Source of the DNA: JACRGC01 sp035288785
Lineage (GTDB): Archaea; Micrarchaeota; Micrarchaeia; Norongarragalinales; SBBD01
Length of the DNA stretch: 28,420 bases
Assembly (NCBI GenBank): GCA_035288785.1
Contig: DATDZF010000017.1
Coordinates: 1 to 28,420, forward strand
Direction of reading: 5' to 3'
Position 1 is the first letter of the stretch; each line of letters starts with the position of its first letter. Made by a program: the position numbers and the translations under genes. Below, piece after piece: positions 8,771 to 15,267 of the stretch. Below the pieces are notes generated by a model. The model worked only from the letters and a program-made list of their open reading frames with translations, had not been told where the DNA came from and did no database searches.

Positions 8771-8779
8771 TTTTATACC
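8771..8779 (+). promoter_or_regulatory. Candidate TATA box for the VTT-domain gene
   Basis: TTTTATACC lies about 37 bases before ATG 8812, predicting a start near 8800 and a leader of about ten bases. It supports ATG 8812 over the in-frame ATG 8746, which lies upstream of it. Confidence 0.55.
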
Positions 8780-8811
8780 GGGCAATCATACTTTTGTGGA
8801 AGTGCAATGCA

Positions 8812-9279
8812 ATGAATTGGCTTTTCCTGCTGAACACCCCAATTGTGACGGTATGGCATGCAAATTTGTTTATCGCCACCCTCCTTTCGGCTTCCATCGT
8901 CCCCTTGCCCAGTGAACCCGCCATCCTGCTATCCCTTAAGGTGATGGGCCCGCTTGAAGTATTTTTCATTGCGGTAGTTGGTGCAATGCTCGGCTCCCTT
9001 TCAAATTACTACATTGGCTTCAAGGGCGTGCATAATTGGCTTGCCAAGCGCGACCCTAAGGCCGAAAGACGCGCTGAGAACCTGATAAACAAATATGGAT
9101 TCTCAGTGCTTTTGATCGCGCCCTGGGTCCCTTTTGTTGGGGATCCCCTCCTCATTGTTGCCGGCGCCCTTGAAATGAACTTCTACCGTTTTTTTGTATG
9201 GGTATTGGTTGCCCGGATGATAAAAGTCGCCATCCTGCTTTATTTCGGGGTGGAATTCTTCGGGCTTTCAACGGGATGA
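8812..9279 (+). CDS. VTT/DedA-like (YqaA-type) membrane protein
   Basis: A 155-residue membrane protein of the SNARE-associated/VTT superfamily. It shows the typical pattern: a hydrophobic segment leading into LPSEPAILLSLKVMGP, then VVGAMLGSLSNYYIGFKG, a charged linker, and KYGFSVLLIAPWVPFVGDPLLIVAGALEMNFYRFF, resembling the re-entrant loop region of DedA proteins. Characterised relatives act as lipid scramblases or affect membrane homeostasis; the actual substrate is not known here. The start follows the TATA evidence. It is convergent with the antiporter gene, with 123 bases between them that hold no visible gene. Confidence 0.85.
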   Translation: MNWLFLLNTPIVTVWHANLFIATLLSASIVPLPSEPAILLSLKVMGPLEVFFIAVVGAMLGSLSNYYIGFKGVHNWLAKRDPKAERRAENLINKYGFSVLLIAPWVPFVGDPLLIVAGALEMNFYRFFVWVLVARMIKVAILLYFGVEFFGLSTG

Positions 9280-9402
9280 CCTAATTTCAAATAAGCCAGG
9301 TATGGCGGTTACATGCCCCCCAGAAAACATTCCATCTATTTCGCCTTTCCCCATGTCTAAGGGGCATTCCTCGATCGGACCTTCACTCCTTCCGCATTAG
9401 TT

Positions 9403-11130
9403 TTACCCCTGGTCCTTGAAGAACAGCCTATTGTTGGTGTCCGGCTTCTCCTTCTCAAACCCGATCAGGTCCAGGAACCGCCAGAGCAGGACGAGGAAAA
9501 TGAAAATAATGATGATCCGCGAAATTGCCGAGGGCACTTCGATGATGGAGAGGAGGAATGGGGATAGGATGAACAGCACGAGCACGAGGATCAGTTTGGC
9601 AAAGTCGCCTGCAATGTGCGCTGCGCTGAAATCATGCCTATGCTTTGAAAGGGAAATGCGGATGAGGTTGTACTCAAATGCAAAATTCTTGATGATCTTG
9701 TGCGCAAGGAACAGTATTACGAGCACTGCGAAGAATACCAGGATTGAGAAGGCGCTGACTGCTACCCCAAATACCTCTATTGTGTAATTTGAGAGGAGGT
9801 ACCAGCCACCGACAATAAGCCCAAGGAATATCCCTATTGTCCCTGCATTTTCCAATATCGAATAGCTCGCTTTTGAGAATGCTGCAGAGAACCTGCCGCC
9901 ACCCTCAAAAGTCTCCGTGATCTCCCTCATGTACTCGGCAAATCTCCTTCCCCTCCTTTTCAGTGCATGGGGCATAAGGCCGGTCACGATTCCATGCACC
10001 GATTCGTATTTGCCAACTAGCAGGGATGTAGCAAGGGAAGAAATGAAAACCACAACGGATGTTACGCCGACAAGGTCGATTACCGGCGAGGCGACAATCG
10101 CCCCCTCCTTTGCTATCAAGAGCGAGAATTCCCCGACTGAGAGCATTGCAAGCCCGGAGAACACGGCCGAACGGGAGGAAAAACCGAATAGGTATGCGGA
10201 AATACCCGTGCCAACGAACTTGAAGGCGATGTTTGCTGCGGAAATAAGCGCAATTGGCACCCAATATTGCCCAAGGGAATTCAGGTTAATCAGCATGCCT
10301 ATGGACATGAAGAATAGCGATGAAAACACCAGTGCGAAAGGCGAGATTGCGCGCTCAAGCTCCTCGCCCTTGGGAAGGGATGCAACCATGCTTCCCGCAA
10401 GGAATGCGCCAATGGACGGGGTGAGGTTCACGCTTTCGGCCAAAAAGCTAAGGCCAACCCCCAGGCTTAGAGCCGTCAGCACCATTGTCTCGCCTGCCTG
10501 GTAGCGGACAAGCCATTCAAAGATCAGCTTGAGGACCCTTAGGAGGATCACGTATGCGACCGAGAGTATGGCAAGGGCAGTGAGTATGGAAATGACGAGG
10601 TCAAGCGATGTTATCCTCTGGCCTGCATTTAGGCTGGAGAAAACGGTCAGTGCAAAAATTGCAAACAGGTCCTCGACAATCAGGGATGCAACCAGGATTG
10701 GCACCTCCTTGCGGTTGATCATCTCCTTTTGCTCCAAAACACGGACTACCAGGGCAGTTGAGCTGATTGAAAGGATTGCCCCAAGGTAAAGCGATAGGAC
10801 TGGCGAAAGCCCCAGTATTGCCCCGAACCAATATGAAAGCAGGAACACAATCCCAAGCTTGAACATGGCAATGAGGAAGACGCGCATGCCCAGCTTTGAC
10901 AATTTGGTGACATTGAATTCGATCCCGATTGTGAACAAAAGGAGAACAGCGCCTACGTCCGCAAACAAGTTGATGGTATCGCTCTCCCTTATGAATGCCA
11001 GGTAATTCGGACCGACAAGCGCGCCTATCGCAAGGAGCCCGATGACTGCCGGCTGCTTGAACCTGATTGCCAATGCGCCCGCAACAGTTGCGAACAAAAT
11101 CAGCGAACCTAAATCCGGTAAAGAAACCAT
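9403..11130 (-). CDS. CPA2-family cation/proton antiporter (Kef/NapA-like)
   Basis: A 575-residue membrane transporter, expected to exchange Na+ or K+ for protons. About twelve helices cover residues 1-395; GAVLLLFTIGIEF, LGAILSISSTALVVRVLEQ and VASLIVEDLFAIFAL are hallmark CPA2 segments, the last with the Glu-Asp pair of the ion site, and LSVGEFSLLIAKEG follows later. The C-terminus does not show a TrkA-N/RCK nucleotide-binding domain; instead a charged linker (HALKRRGRRFAEYM) leads to about four more hydrophobic helices and a short tail, an uncommon ending. ATG 11130 is chosen over TTG 11133. No operon partner: it is convergent with the VTT gene and divergent from the phosphatase gene. Confidence 0.93.
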   Translation of the reverse strand: MVSLPDLGSLILFATVAGALAIRFKQPAVIGLLAIGALVGPNYLAFIRESDTINLFADVGAVLLLFTIGIEFNVTKLSKLGMRVFLIAMFKLGIVFLLSYWFGAILGLSPVLSLYLGAILSISSTALVVRVLEQKEMINRKEVPILVASLIVEDLFAIFALTVFSSLNAGQRITSLDLVISILTALAILSVAYVILLRVLKLIFEWLVRYQAGETMVLTALSLGVGLSFLAESVNLTPSIGAFLAGSMVASLPKGEELERAISPFALVFSSLFFMSIGMLINLNSLGQYWVPIALISAANIAFKFVGTGISAYLFGFSSRSAVFSGLAMLSVGEFSLLIAKEGAIVASPVIDLVGVTSVVVFISSLATSLLVGKYESVHGIVTGLMPHALKRRGRRFAEYMREITETFEGGGRFSAAFSKASYSILENAGTIGIFLGLIVGGWYLLSNYTIEVFGVAVSAFSILVFFAVLVILFLAHKIIKNFAFEYNLIRISLSKHRHDFSAAHIAGDFAKLILVLVLFILSPFLLSIIEVPSAISRIIIIFIFLVLLWRFLDLIGFEKEKPDTNNRLFFKDQG

Positions 11131-11310
11131 CAACTAATCACATTCGATCCAAATCTTGCTTTTTCATTGCCTCCTTAAAGGCTATTACTTCCCCTTCATC
11201 CTATTTTAATTTTTTGCTTAAGGCCCGTTTTTAGGAACATGCCGGGTTGGTGCCTGAATTGCTGCGCAAATCCCATGGATGCCGCCTTTATTTGCCCATT
11301 CTTCACCCCA

Positions 11311-11322
11311 TAATAATAAAAA
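11311..11322 (+). promoter_or_regulatory. Candidate TATA box for the IMPase-family gene
   Basis: TAATAATAAAAA lies 24-35 bases before ATG 11346, consistent with a leaderless or nearly leaderless mRNA and against the upstream in-frame starts at 11247 and 11325. Confidence 0.5.
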
Positions 11323-11345
11323 CGATGGGCGGCACCATTAGGTGC

Positions 11346-12107
11346 ATGGTTAGCGAGCTTGAAGTGGCAATTAAGGCGGCAAGGAAGGCGGGCGCCATTT
11401 CCCTTGGGCACTTTGGGAAGGCAATAGGCCATCAGATGAAGCCCGATAATTCCCCAGTTACAAGGATGGACCGCCTTTGCGAGAGGGAAATGCTGCGGAT
11501 TGTCCGTAGTGCATTCCCGGATGATTCCATCCTCGCCGAGGAGAGCGGCAGGCAGGAAAAAGATCCTGAAAGGCGCTGGATCATCGATCCCATCGATGGC
11601 ACAAAATCCTTCATCAGGGGCCTGCCATTCTATGGAAACCTGATTGCTTTTGAGGATTGCGGCGAAATTACTGCCGGCGCAATTTGCGTCCCTGCGATGG
11701 GCCTCCTTCTCCATGCCGAAAAGGGCAGGGGCGCCTACGAAAACGGGAGGAAAATCCGTGTTTCCAGGATTTCTGAACTTGAGGAAGCGTATATCCTGCA
11801 TGGCCGGGGCAAGGGATTCCTGGAAAAAGGCTACTTGAAAAAGCTTCGGCTCCTGCTGAACGGGGTCTACCATTCGTGGGGGATTGGCGATGTGTATGGC
11901 TATTGCCTCCTTGCCTGCGGAAAAGTTGACGCGCTAATTGAAACCTTTCCTCATCCATGGGACGTGGCTGCGCCAAAAATAATAGTTGAGGAGGCCGGGG
12001 GAAAATTCTCCGACCTCTCAAATAACCCGACCATCTTCTCCAATACGATTGCGATTGGGAGCAACGGGCTTATCCATTCCCAATTGATCGACATTCTGAG
12101 AAAATGA
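11346..12107 (+). CDS. Inositol-monophosphatase-family phosphatase
   Basis: A 253-residue metal-dependent sugar-phosphate phosphatase. Metal-site motifs are intact: AEESG (about 62-66), WIIDPIDGTKSF (about 77-88, the D-x-x-D-G-T motif) and WDVAAPKIIVEEAGG (near 205-219). Family members hydrolyse inositol-1-phosphate, fructose-1,6-bisphosphate or, in the HisN branch, histidinol phosphate. The stretch DGTKSFIRGLPFYGNLIAF resembles the HisN/IMPase-like branch, so substrate cannot be fixed by eye; in archaea a role in inositol-lipid or solute synthesis or gluconeogenesis is common. The PspC gene follows 11 bases after the stop and is probably cotranscribed. Confidence 0.92.
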   Translation: MVSELEVAIKAARKAGAISLGHFGKAIGHQMKPDNSPVTRMDRLCEREMLRIVRSAFPDDSILAEESGRQEKDPERRWIIDPIDGTKSFIRGLPFYGNLIAFEDCGEITAGAICVPAMGLLLHAEKGRGAYENGRKIRVSRISELEEAYILHGRGKGFLEKGYLKKLRLLLNGVYHSWGIGDVYGYCLLACGKVDALIETFPHPWDVAAPKIIVEEAGGKFSDLSNNPTIFSNTIAIGSNGLIHSQLIDILRK

Positions 12108-12118
12108 AGGTGGTTATT

Positions 12119-12316
12119 ATGGCGGAAATAAAACGGCTATATAGGTCGAAGAAGGACAGGATTCTTGGCGGCGTTTGCGGCGGCATGGGGAAGTATTTCG
12201 GCATTGACTCAAACTTGGTGCGTCTGCTGTTCGTCCTCCTCGCTTTTGCCGGCGGCGCCGGAATCATTGTATATTTGGCGGGTTGGCTGATAATCCCCGA
12301 GGAAACATCAAGGTAA
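12119..12316 (+). CDS. PspC-domain small membrane protein
   Basis: A 65-residue protein consisting of little more than a PspC domain: KRLYRSKKDRILGGVCGGMG, KYFGIDSNLVRLLFVLLAF and one membrane helix ending GWLIIPEE, the standard family pattern. PspC proteins sit at the membrane, and in bacteria some take part in envelope-stress responses; archaeal roles are unknown. ATG 12119 is preferred to ATG 12104 because GGTGG (12109-12113) is five bases upstream. It follows the phosphatase gene closely and ends two bases from the end of the convergent orphan gene. Confidence 0.92.
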   Translation: MAEIKRLYRSKKDRILGGVCGGMGKYFGIDSNLVRLLFVLLAFAGGAGIIVYLAGWLIIPEETSR

Positions 12317-12318
12317 CG

Positions 12319-12876
12319 TTATTTTGGGAGGTGCAACCTGACATCCGATACATGAGTTTCTGGAACGAAGTGCCTGAACCTGCTAGCCATGATTTCAAGG
12401 AATAATTTTGCCGGCAGGTTTGGGCTGGAGTGTATCAAGTCCCTGATGCGAGCATATGCTTCCCCAGACATTGAAAACCTTATGCTCATCGCTGCTTCCC
12501 TGTCTTTATCGTGCGCAAGTTTTGGATCAGAAATCAGATCCAATGAGAGATGAATCCTCTTTTCCTTGAGCATGGCCAATTTTCCTTCCCCCGGAGGCGC
12601 TGGGCCCGCTTGCACCAGCAGGATATGCCCGCCATATGACTTTAATTGTGCCGTTAGGGCATCTATCCTGCCCCGTTCATCCTTTGGCCTTTCAGTTATT
12701 GAAGGCCCATTCCCGAGCTTCAAATATGTCTTATAATCGACCCTGGTAGCCCCGTGAGCAGTCCTAATCTGTTCATTGGACATCATTTCCTCTGTGGGTT
12801 TTCCCCCTATTGACAAGTTTCCGCTATCTATGATGATCTTTTTGAACTGCTCGTATTGGACCGGATCTATATCCAT
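12319..12876 (-). CDS. Orphan protein downstream of tRNA-Thr
   Basis: A 185-residue soluble protein that I do not recognise. It is mixed alpha/beta, with no membrane helix, signal peptide or Cys cluster; SYGGHILLVQAGPAPPGEGKL and the charged MLKEKRIHLSLDLISD stretch are its most distinctive parts. ATG 12876 has a good ribosome-binding site (GAGGGGGA about five bases upstream). An upstream in-frame ATG at 12999 would start inside the tRNA-Thr gene and is rejected. The gene begins 16 bases after the tRNA 3' end on the same strand, so it is likely transcribed from the tRNA promoter and released by tRNA 3' processing. Confidence 0.7.
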   Translation of the reverse strand: MDIDPVQYEQFKKIIIDSGNLSIGGKPTEEMMSNEQIRTAHGATRVDYKTYLKLGNGPSITERPKDERGRIDALTAQLKSYGGHILLVQAGPAPPGEGKLAMLKEKRIHLSLDLISDPKLAHDKDREAAMSIRFSMSGEAYARIRDLIHSSPNLPAKLFLEIMASRFRHFVPETHVSDVRLHLPK

Positions 12877-12891
12877 AAAATCCCCCTCAAA

Positions 12892-13041
12892 AGCCCCCGG
12901 CGAGGATTGCACTCGCGACCTCTTGTTTACCCGAACCGCGGGAAACTGCGTTTCCCCCAGTTTGAGGGTCTTCCTGACCCCTTCCCATGAAGGGGGCAAG
13001 TCGATTACGAGACAAGCGCTCTGCTACTGAGCTACGGAGGC
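12892..13041 (-). tRNA. tRNA-Thr (anticodon CGT) with a 78-base intron at 37/38
   Basis: Exon 1 is 13006-13041 and exon 2 is 12892-12927. The mature 72-base tRNA folds fully: acceptor GCCTCCG/CGGGGGC, D-arm GCTC/GAGC, anticodon arm CTTGT-CTCGTAA-ACAAG, variable AGGTC and T-arm GCGAG/CTCGC. Anticodon CGT and U73 fit archaeal threonine tRNA. CCA is not encoded. The intron (12928-13005) shows a bulge-helix-bulge substrate: CTCG pairs with CGGG between two UAA bulges, each cut as UA^A; the inner helix is weak. The intron contains two hairpins (12940-12956, 12978-12995). Odd: position 18 is A not G and position 55 is G not U, both partners of one near-universal contact. A TATA box lies about 25 bases upstream, so the gene looks active. 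Confidence 0.92.
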
Positions 13042-13215
13042 GCTGATAATGTATTCAGGAACGAAATATTAAAAGAGGGGGTACGATCCGAGTAATGAAG
13101 GGGGAGGCGGCGGCATCCAAACCTGTTTTGGATGTTAGTAGAGCGCAGCTCTACGTAACACGTGGTGGGGGAAAGCGTTCCCCCATGGGTGTCCTCTGCT
13201 ACTTAGCTATGGATG
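13019..13215 (+). repeat. Palindromic element next to tRNA-Thr with a copy of the tRNA 5' region
   Basis: CTCTGCTACT followed by D-arm and acceptor sequence of tRNA-Thr (13019-13040, plus strand) recurs with 19 of 22 matches at 13194-13215. Directly before that copy stands a palindrome: ACAC (13158-13161), GGGGG (13167-13171), CCCCC (13180-13184), GTGT (13189-13192). Two more perfect hairpins precede it: CATCCAAA/TTTGGATG (13114-13134) and GTAGAGC/GCTCTAC (13138-13154). The layout matches the elements after S17 and S4e: a GTAGAG-like word, palindrome, and a partial copy of the neighbouring gene immediately after the right arm. The run of three hairpins could also be a structured RNA. Confidence 0.6.
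13064..13074 (-). promoter_or_regulatory. TATA box for tRNA-Thr
   Basis: On the minus strand CTTTTAATATTTC is centred about 27 bases before the tRNA 5' end at 13041, the expected spacing for transcription starting at or near base 1 of the tRNA. The core is close to symmetric and might also serve rightward transcription into the hairpin region. Confidence 0.6.
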
Positions 13216-13332
13216 AAAAAGTTGGAATCCGGAGTATCCCGATTGGCATACTCTTACCTATTGAATGTCGGCTATTTATAATAAATAAGTAACCTTAATA
13301 AGATTCTTTTGCAGTATTAACTTGGTGTTCGA

Positions 13333-13893
13333 ATGCCCCATAAATGCGTGCGCTGCGGCATAATGTACGGCTCCGGTTCGGAGGAATTGTTCAAGGGCTG
13401 CAGCTGCGGCTCTCGGATTTTCATGTTCATCAAGCCCGAGCTTATAACGCTAAAGGAGCAGATGGAGATAATGGAACGGGAAAGCCAGGGCGCAATTGCT
13501 GAGAATAAGGAGGCGCTCGAGGAAATTTCCGAAATAACGCCCATCTCAATCGAAAAGGCGCCCGCTTCCGCCCAGCAGGCAGTCCAAATCGACCTTGGGG
13601 CCATGAACCGCCCGCTTCTCTCAAATGTGGGTGAATTGGAAAAGCTTGCAAAGAAGGAAAGGGAAAAGATCGAGCTTATGCAGGAGGCATCGGAAATCCT
13701 CGAGCAAAAGCAGCCCGGCGCACCGGCCTCCCTTGAAGAGAAGGGAGTTGAGAACATCACCATATTGGAAAAAGGGAGGTACCTGCTCGACATCAATTCC
13801 CTGATGTCCGGAAATCCGCTTGTGATCCGCTCCGAGCATGGGGTATTCTACATCCGCATACCCGCTCCCATCATGAAAAAGGCGAAAAATTGA
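13333..13893 (+). CDS. OapC/ArvC-type zinc-ribbon protein (COG3364-like)
   Basis: A 186-residue archaeal protein. The N-terminus is a zinc ribbon with Cys pairs CVRC (about 5-8) and CSC (about 23-25) and the family phrase CGIMYGSGSEELFKGCSCGSRIFMFIK. The middle (about 40-125) is charged, Glu/Lys rich and probably coiled. The C-terminal domain (about 135-180) reads GVENITILEKGRYLLDINSLMSGNPLVIRSEHGVFYIRIP, which is conserved in this archaeal group. The cellular role is not established to my knowledge. The stop codon is immediately followed by the ATG of a BofA-like gene, so they are one operon. A TATA-like CTTAATAAG lies near 13294. Confidence 0.85.
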   Translation: MPHKCVRCGIMYGSGSEELFKGCSCGSRIFMFIKPELITLKEQMEIMERESQGAIAENKEALEEISEITPISIEKAPASAQQAVQIDLGAMNRPLLSNVGELEKLAKKEREKIELMQEASEILEQKQPGAPASLEEKGVENITILEKGRYLLDINSLMSGNPLVIRSEHGVFYIRIPAPIMKKAKN

Positions 13894-14178
13894 ATGGCAG
13901 GCCTAACTGCGGTTTCGGGGGGGATAACCCTCGGTGTAAATTCCACTGAGCTGGTTATCCTCGCAGTCGTGCTTGTCATTATCGCAATTGCCGTAATCAT
14001 GATTTTAAAGAAACTTATTGTGAACTCCATTTTGGGGATCATTGCCCTGGTTATCCTTAACGTCCTTGGGATTAAGGTTCAAGTCACCGTCCTCTCATTC
14101 ATAATTGTTGCCGTACTTGGGCTTTTTGGTGTTGCCCTGCTAGTGGTATTGGGCCTCCTTGGAATAAACGTGCCCTGA
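13894..14178 (+). CDS. BofA-like small membrane protein
   Basis: A 94-residue, almost wholly hydrophobic protein with three predicted helices (about 20-37, 42-60, 68-90). The segment KKLIVNSILGIIALVILNVLGIKVQVTVLSFIIVAVLGLFGVALLVVLGLLGI follows the pattern of the BofA family, including the conserved Asn and the Gly-rich last helix. In sporulating bacteria BofA holds an intramembrane protease inactive; archaea lack that pathway and the archaeal role is unknown. A site-2-protease-like gene is also present in this window (996-1562), which makes a functional link conceivable but unproven. Its ATG directly abuts the upstream stop, so translation is coupled. Confidence 0.8.
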   Translation: MAGLTAVSGGITLGVNSTELVILAVVLVIIAIAVIMILKKLIVNSILGIIALVILNVLGIKVQVTVLSFIIVAVLGLFGVALLVVLGLLGINVP

Positions 14179-14289
14179 GATTTCCGCCCCTTTTTTATAC
14201 TTGCTTTCTCTAATAGCGGTATATTGCAATGCCGAGTTATTGTATCCCCTGGTTGGAGGGGGATCCTTGCGCATTAATCGGATTTGTTT

Positions 14290-14364
14290 GGGTCCGTAGC
14301 TCAGCCTGGATAGAGCGTCTGCCTCCTAAGTAGAAGGTCGAGGGTTCGAATCCCTCCGGATCCG
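14290..14364 (+). tRNA. tRNA-Arg (anticodon CCT), uninterrupted
   Basis: A 75-base gene folding into a complete cloverleaf: acceptor GGGTCCG/CGGATCC with one G-U pair, D-arm GCTC/GAGC, anticodon arm TCTGC-CTCCTAA-GTAGA, variable AGGTC, T-arm GAGGG-TTCGAAT-CCCTC and discriminator G. Anticodon CCT reads AGG (arginine). No intron and no encoded CCA, in contrast to the other two tRNAs here. Upstream, TTTTTTATAC (14190-14199) is the best TATA candidate and would give a leader of about 70 bases containing a six-pair hairpin (14244-14264). Confidence 0.96.
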
Positions 14365-14413
14365 TTGACAAACCTATGGGGGATTCGCCCCCCTACTTTT
14401 GTCGGATCGTCAC
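14357..14413 (+). repeat. Palindromic hairpin directly after tRNA-Arg
   Basis: Starting three bases after the tRNA: GACAAA (14367-14372), GGGGG (14378-14382), loop ATTCG, CCCCC (14388-14392), TTTGTC (14398-14403). The outer and inner stems pair with small mismatches between them. Right after the right arm comes CGGATC (14403-14408), also the last part of the tRNA (14357-14362, inside the self-complementary CGGATCCG). The repeat is short and could be chance, but the arrangement repeats that of the stronger elements. It may also act as a 3' processing or termination hairpin. Confidence 0.5.
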
Positions 14414-14568
14414 CCCCCTTGCAGTTTCATTTGCCGCCCACTACCCCCTTATTTACTTCTGCGAATAATATGGCGAATTTTCAATTGGATCCTGTCGAAA
14501 TATTATTGTATTTTCCATTATTCCATTGAAAAAGAAAGGGAAATAAACCTGCGCTCCCTGTTGATCCT

Positions 14569-15117
14569 ATGGACGATTTCCTCCTAAAGCGGCTTGATGA
14601 GCTCCTCAAGCTCGCCCAGAAGCGCAATGTCATGAAGCTCAAGGAGCTGGGGGGCATTATTGCCGAGCGGGCCTATTTGAGGGGCGACCGCAGGATGGTT
14701 AATCTCATTGTAGTCAGCTATGCCATGGCCAAGTTCCTGGAAAAGCATTATATTTCCGAATCAAAGCAGTGGGACAAATTCTACCTCCGTTTTGTTTCCT
14801 TGGTAGGCGATGCAAAGGACGAATTGCGCGAGGAAGACCTGGACTCTTTCTATTCATTGGTAGGCACCATAGTGGACGAGATCAAAAACCTTAGCGAGAA
14901 TGCCGGCAGGTTCCAATCCAACATAGTGGAAAAGGCGAAAATAAAGGCGGGCACCCAGATTTATGCCCATGGCGCCTCCCTTGCAACCGCCGCAGACTTC
15001 GCGCAGGTCGACATGAGCGCGCTTGCAAGCTACATAAATGTCACCAAGCTCCCGGAAAAGTACGGGACTATGAGCGTTCGGGAGCGCCTGAAAATGGCCG
15101 AGGAGCTATTCCGATAG
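14569..15117 (+). CDS. Conserved-looking helical protein, unknown function
   Basis: A 182-residue protein predicted to be nearly all alpha-helical and soluble, without Cys or membrane segments. The N-terminus (DDFLLKRLDELLKLAQKRNVMKLKELGGIIAERAYLRGD) is amphipathic and could form a coiled coil; a second half (about 85-180) contains EIKNLSENAGRFQSNIVEKAKIKAGTQIYAHGASLATAADFAQVD. I cannot name a family. ATG 14569 has no strong ribosome-binding site; AT-rich sequence upstream (about 14499-14515) may hold the promoter. It is a single gene between tRNA-Arg and the PLP-fold gene. Confidence 0.75.
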   Translation: MDDFLLKRLDELLKLAQKRNVMKLKELGGIIAERAYLRGDRRMVNLIVVSYAMAKFLEKHYISESKQWDKFYLRFVSLVGDAKDELREEDLDSFYSLVGTIVDEIKNLSENAGRFQSNIVEKAKIKAGTQIYAHGASLATAADFAQVDMSALASYINVTKLPEKYGTMSVRERLKMAEELFR

Positions 15118-15202
15118 CTGTGTAATGTTTGGTGATTCATTCCTCCATCCAATGCGTCCTCCCTGCATTTATCAATAGATTATTTTCAACTTAATTTGCC
15201 GA

Positions 15203-15239
15203 ATTTATAACCGATTATTAAGCCCCCAATTAATCGGTT
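15203..15239 (+). promoter_or_regulatory. Promoter with a 9-bp inverted repeat before the PLP-fold gene
   Basis: TATA-like ATTTATAA (15203-15210) is followed by AACCGATTA (15209-15217), exactly inverted as TAATCGGTT (15231-15239). The right arm falls about 25 bases after the TATA box, near the expected start point. TAATCGGTT also occurs at 18195-18203 in the SRPBCC promoter, at a similar distance after its TATA. A second TATA-like GTTTAATAAT (15237-15246) could give a leaderless transcript from ATG 15268. Confidence 0.55.
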
Positions 15240-15267
15240 TAATAATCTAATTTCCCTTTTTTTCCAT

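Noticed and set aside
11196..11873. 225-codon open frame on minus opposite the IMPase-family gene
   Set aside because: It lies antisense to a gene with intact catalytic motifs, has no family features and no promoter; it is a shadow.
12877..12999. Longer N-terminus for the orphan gene after tRNA-Thr
   Set aside because: It would begin inside the tRNA intron and translate tRNA sequence; ATG 12876 has its own strong ribosome-binding site.
12892..13041. tRNA-Thr as a pseudogene because of its odd T-loop
   Set aside because: All stems pair, the intron has a proper splice motif, the discriminator fits and a TATA box is correctly spaced.
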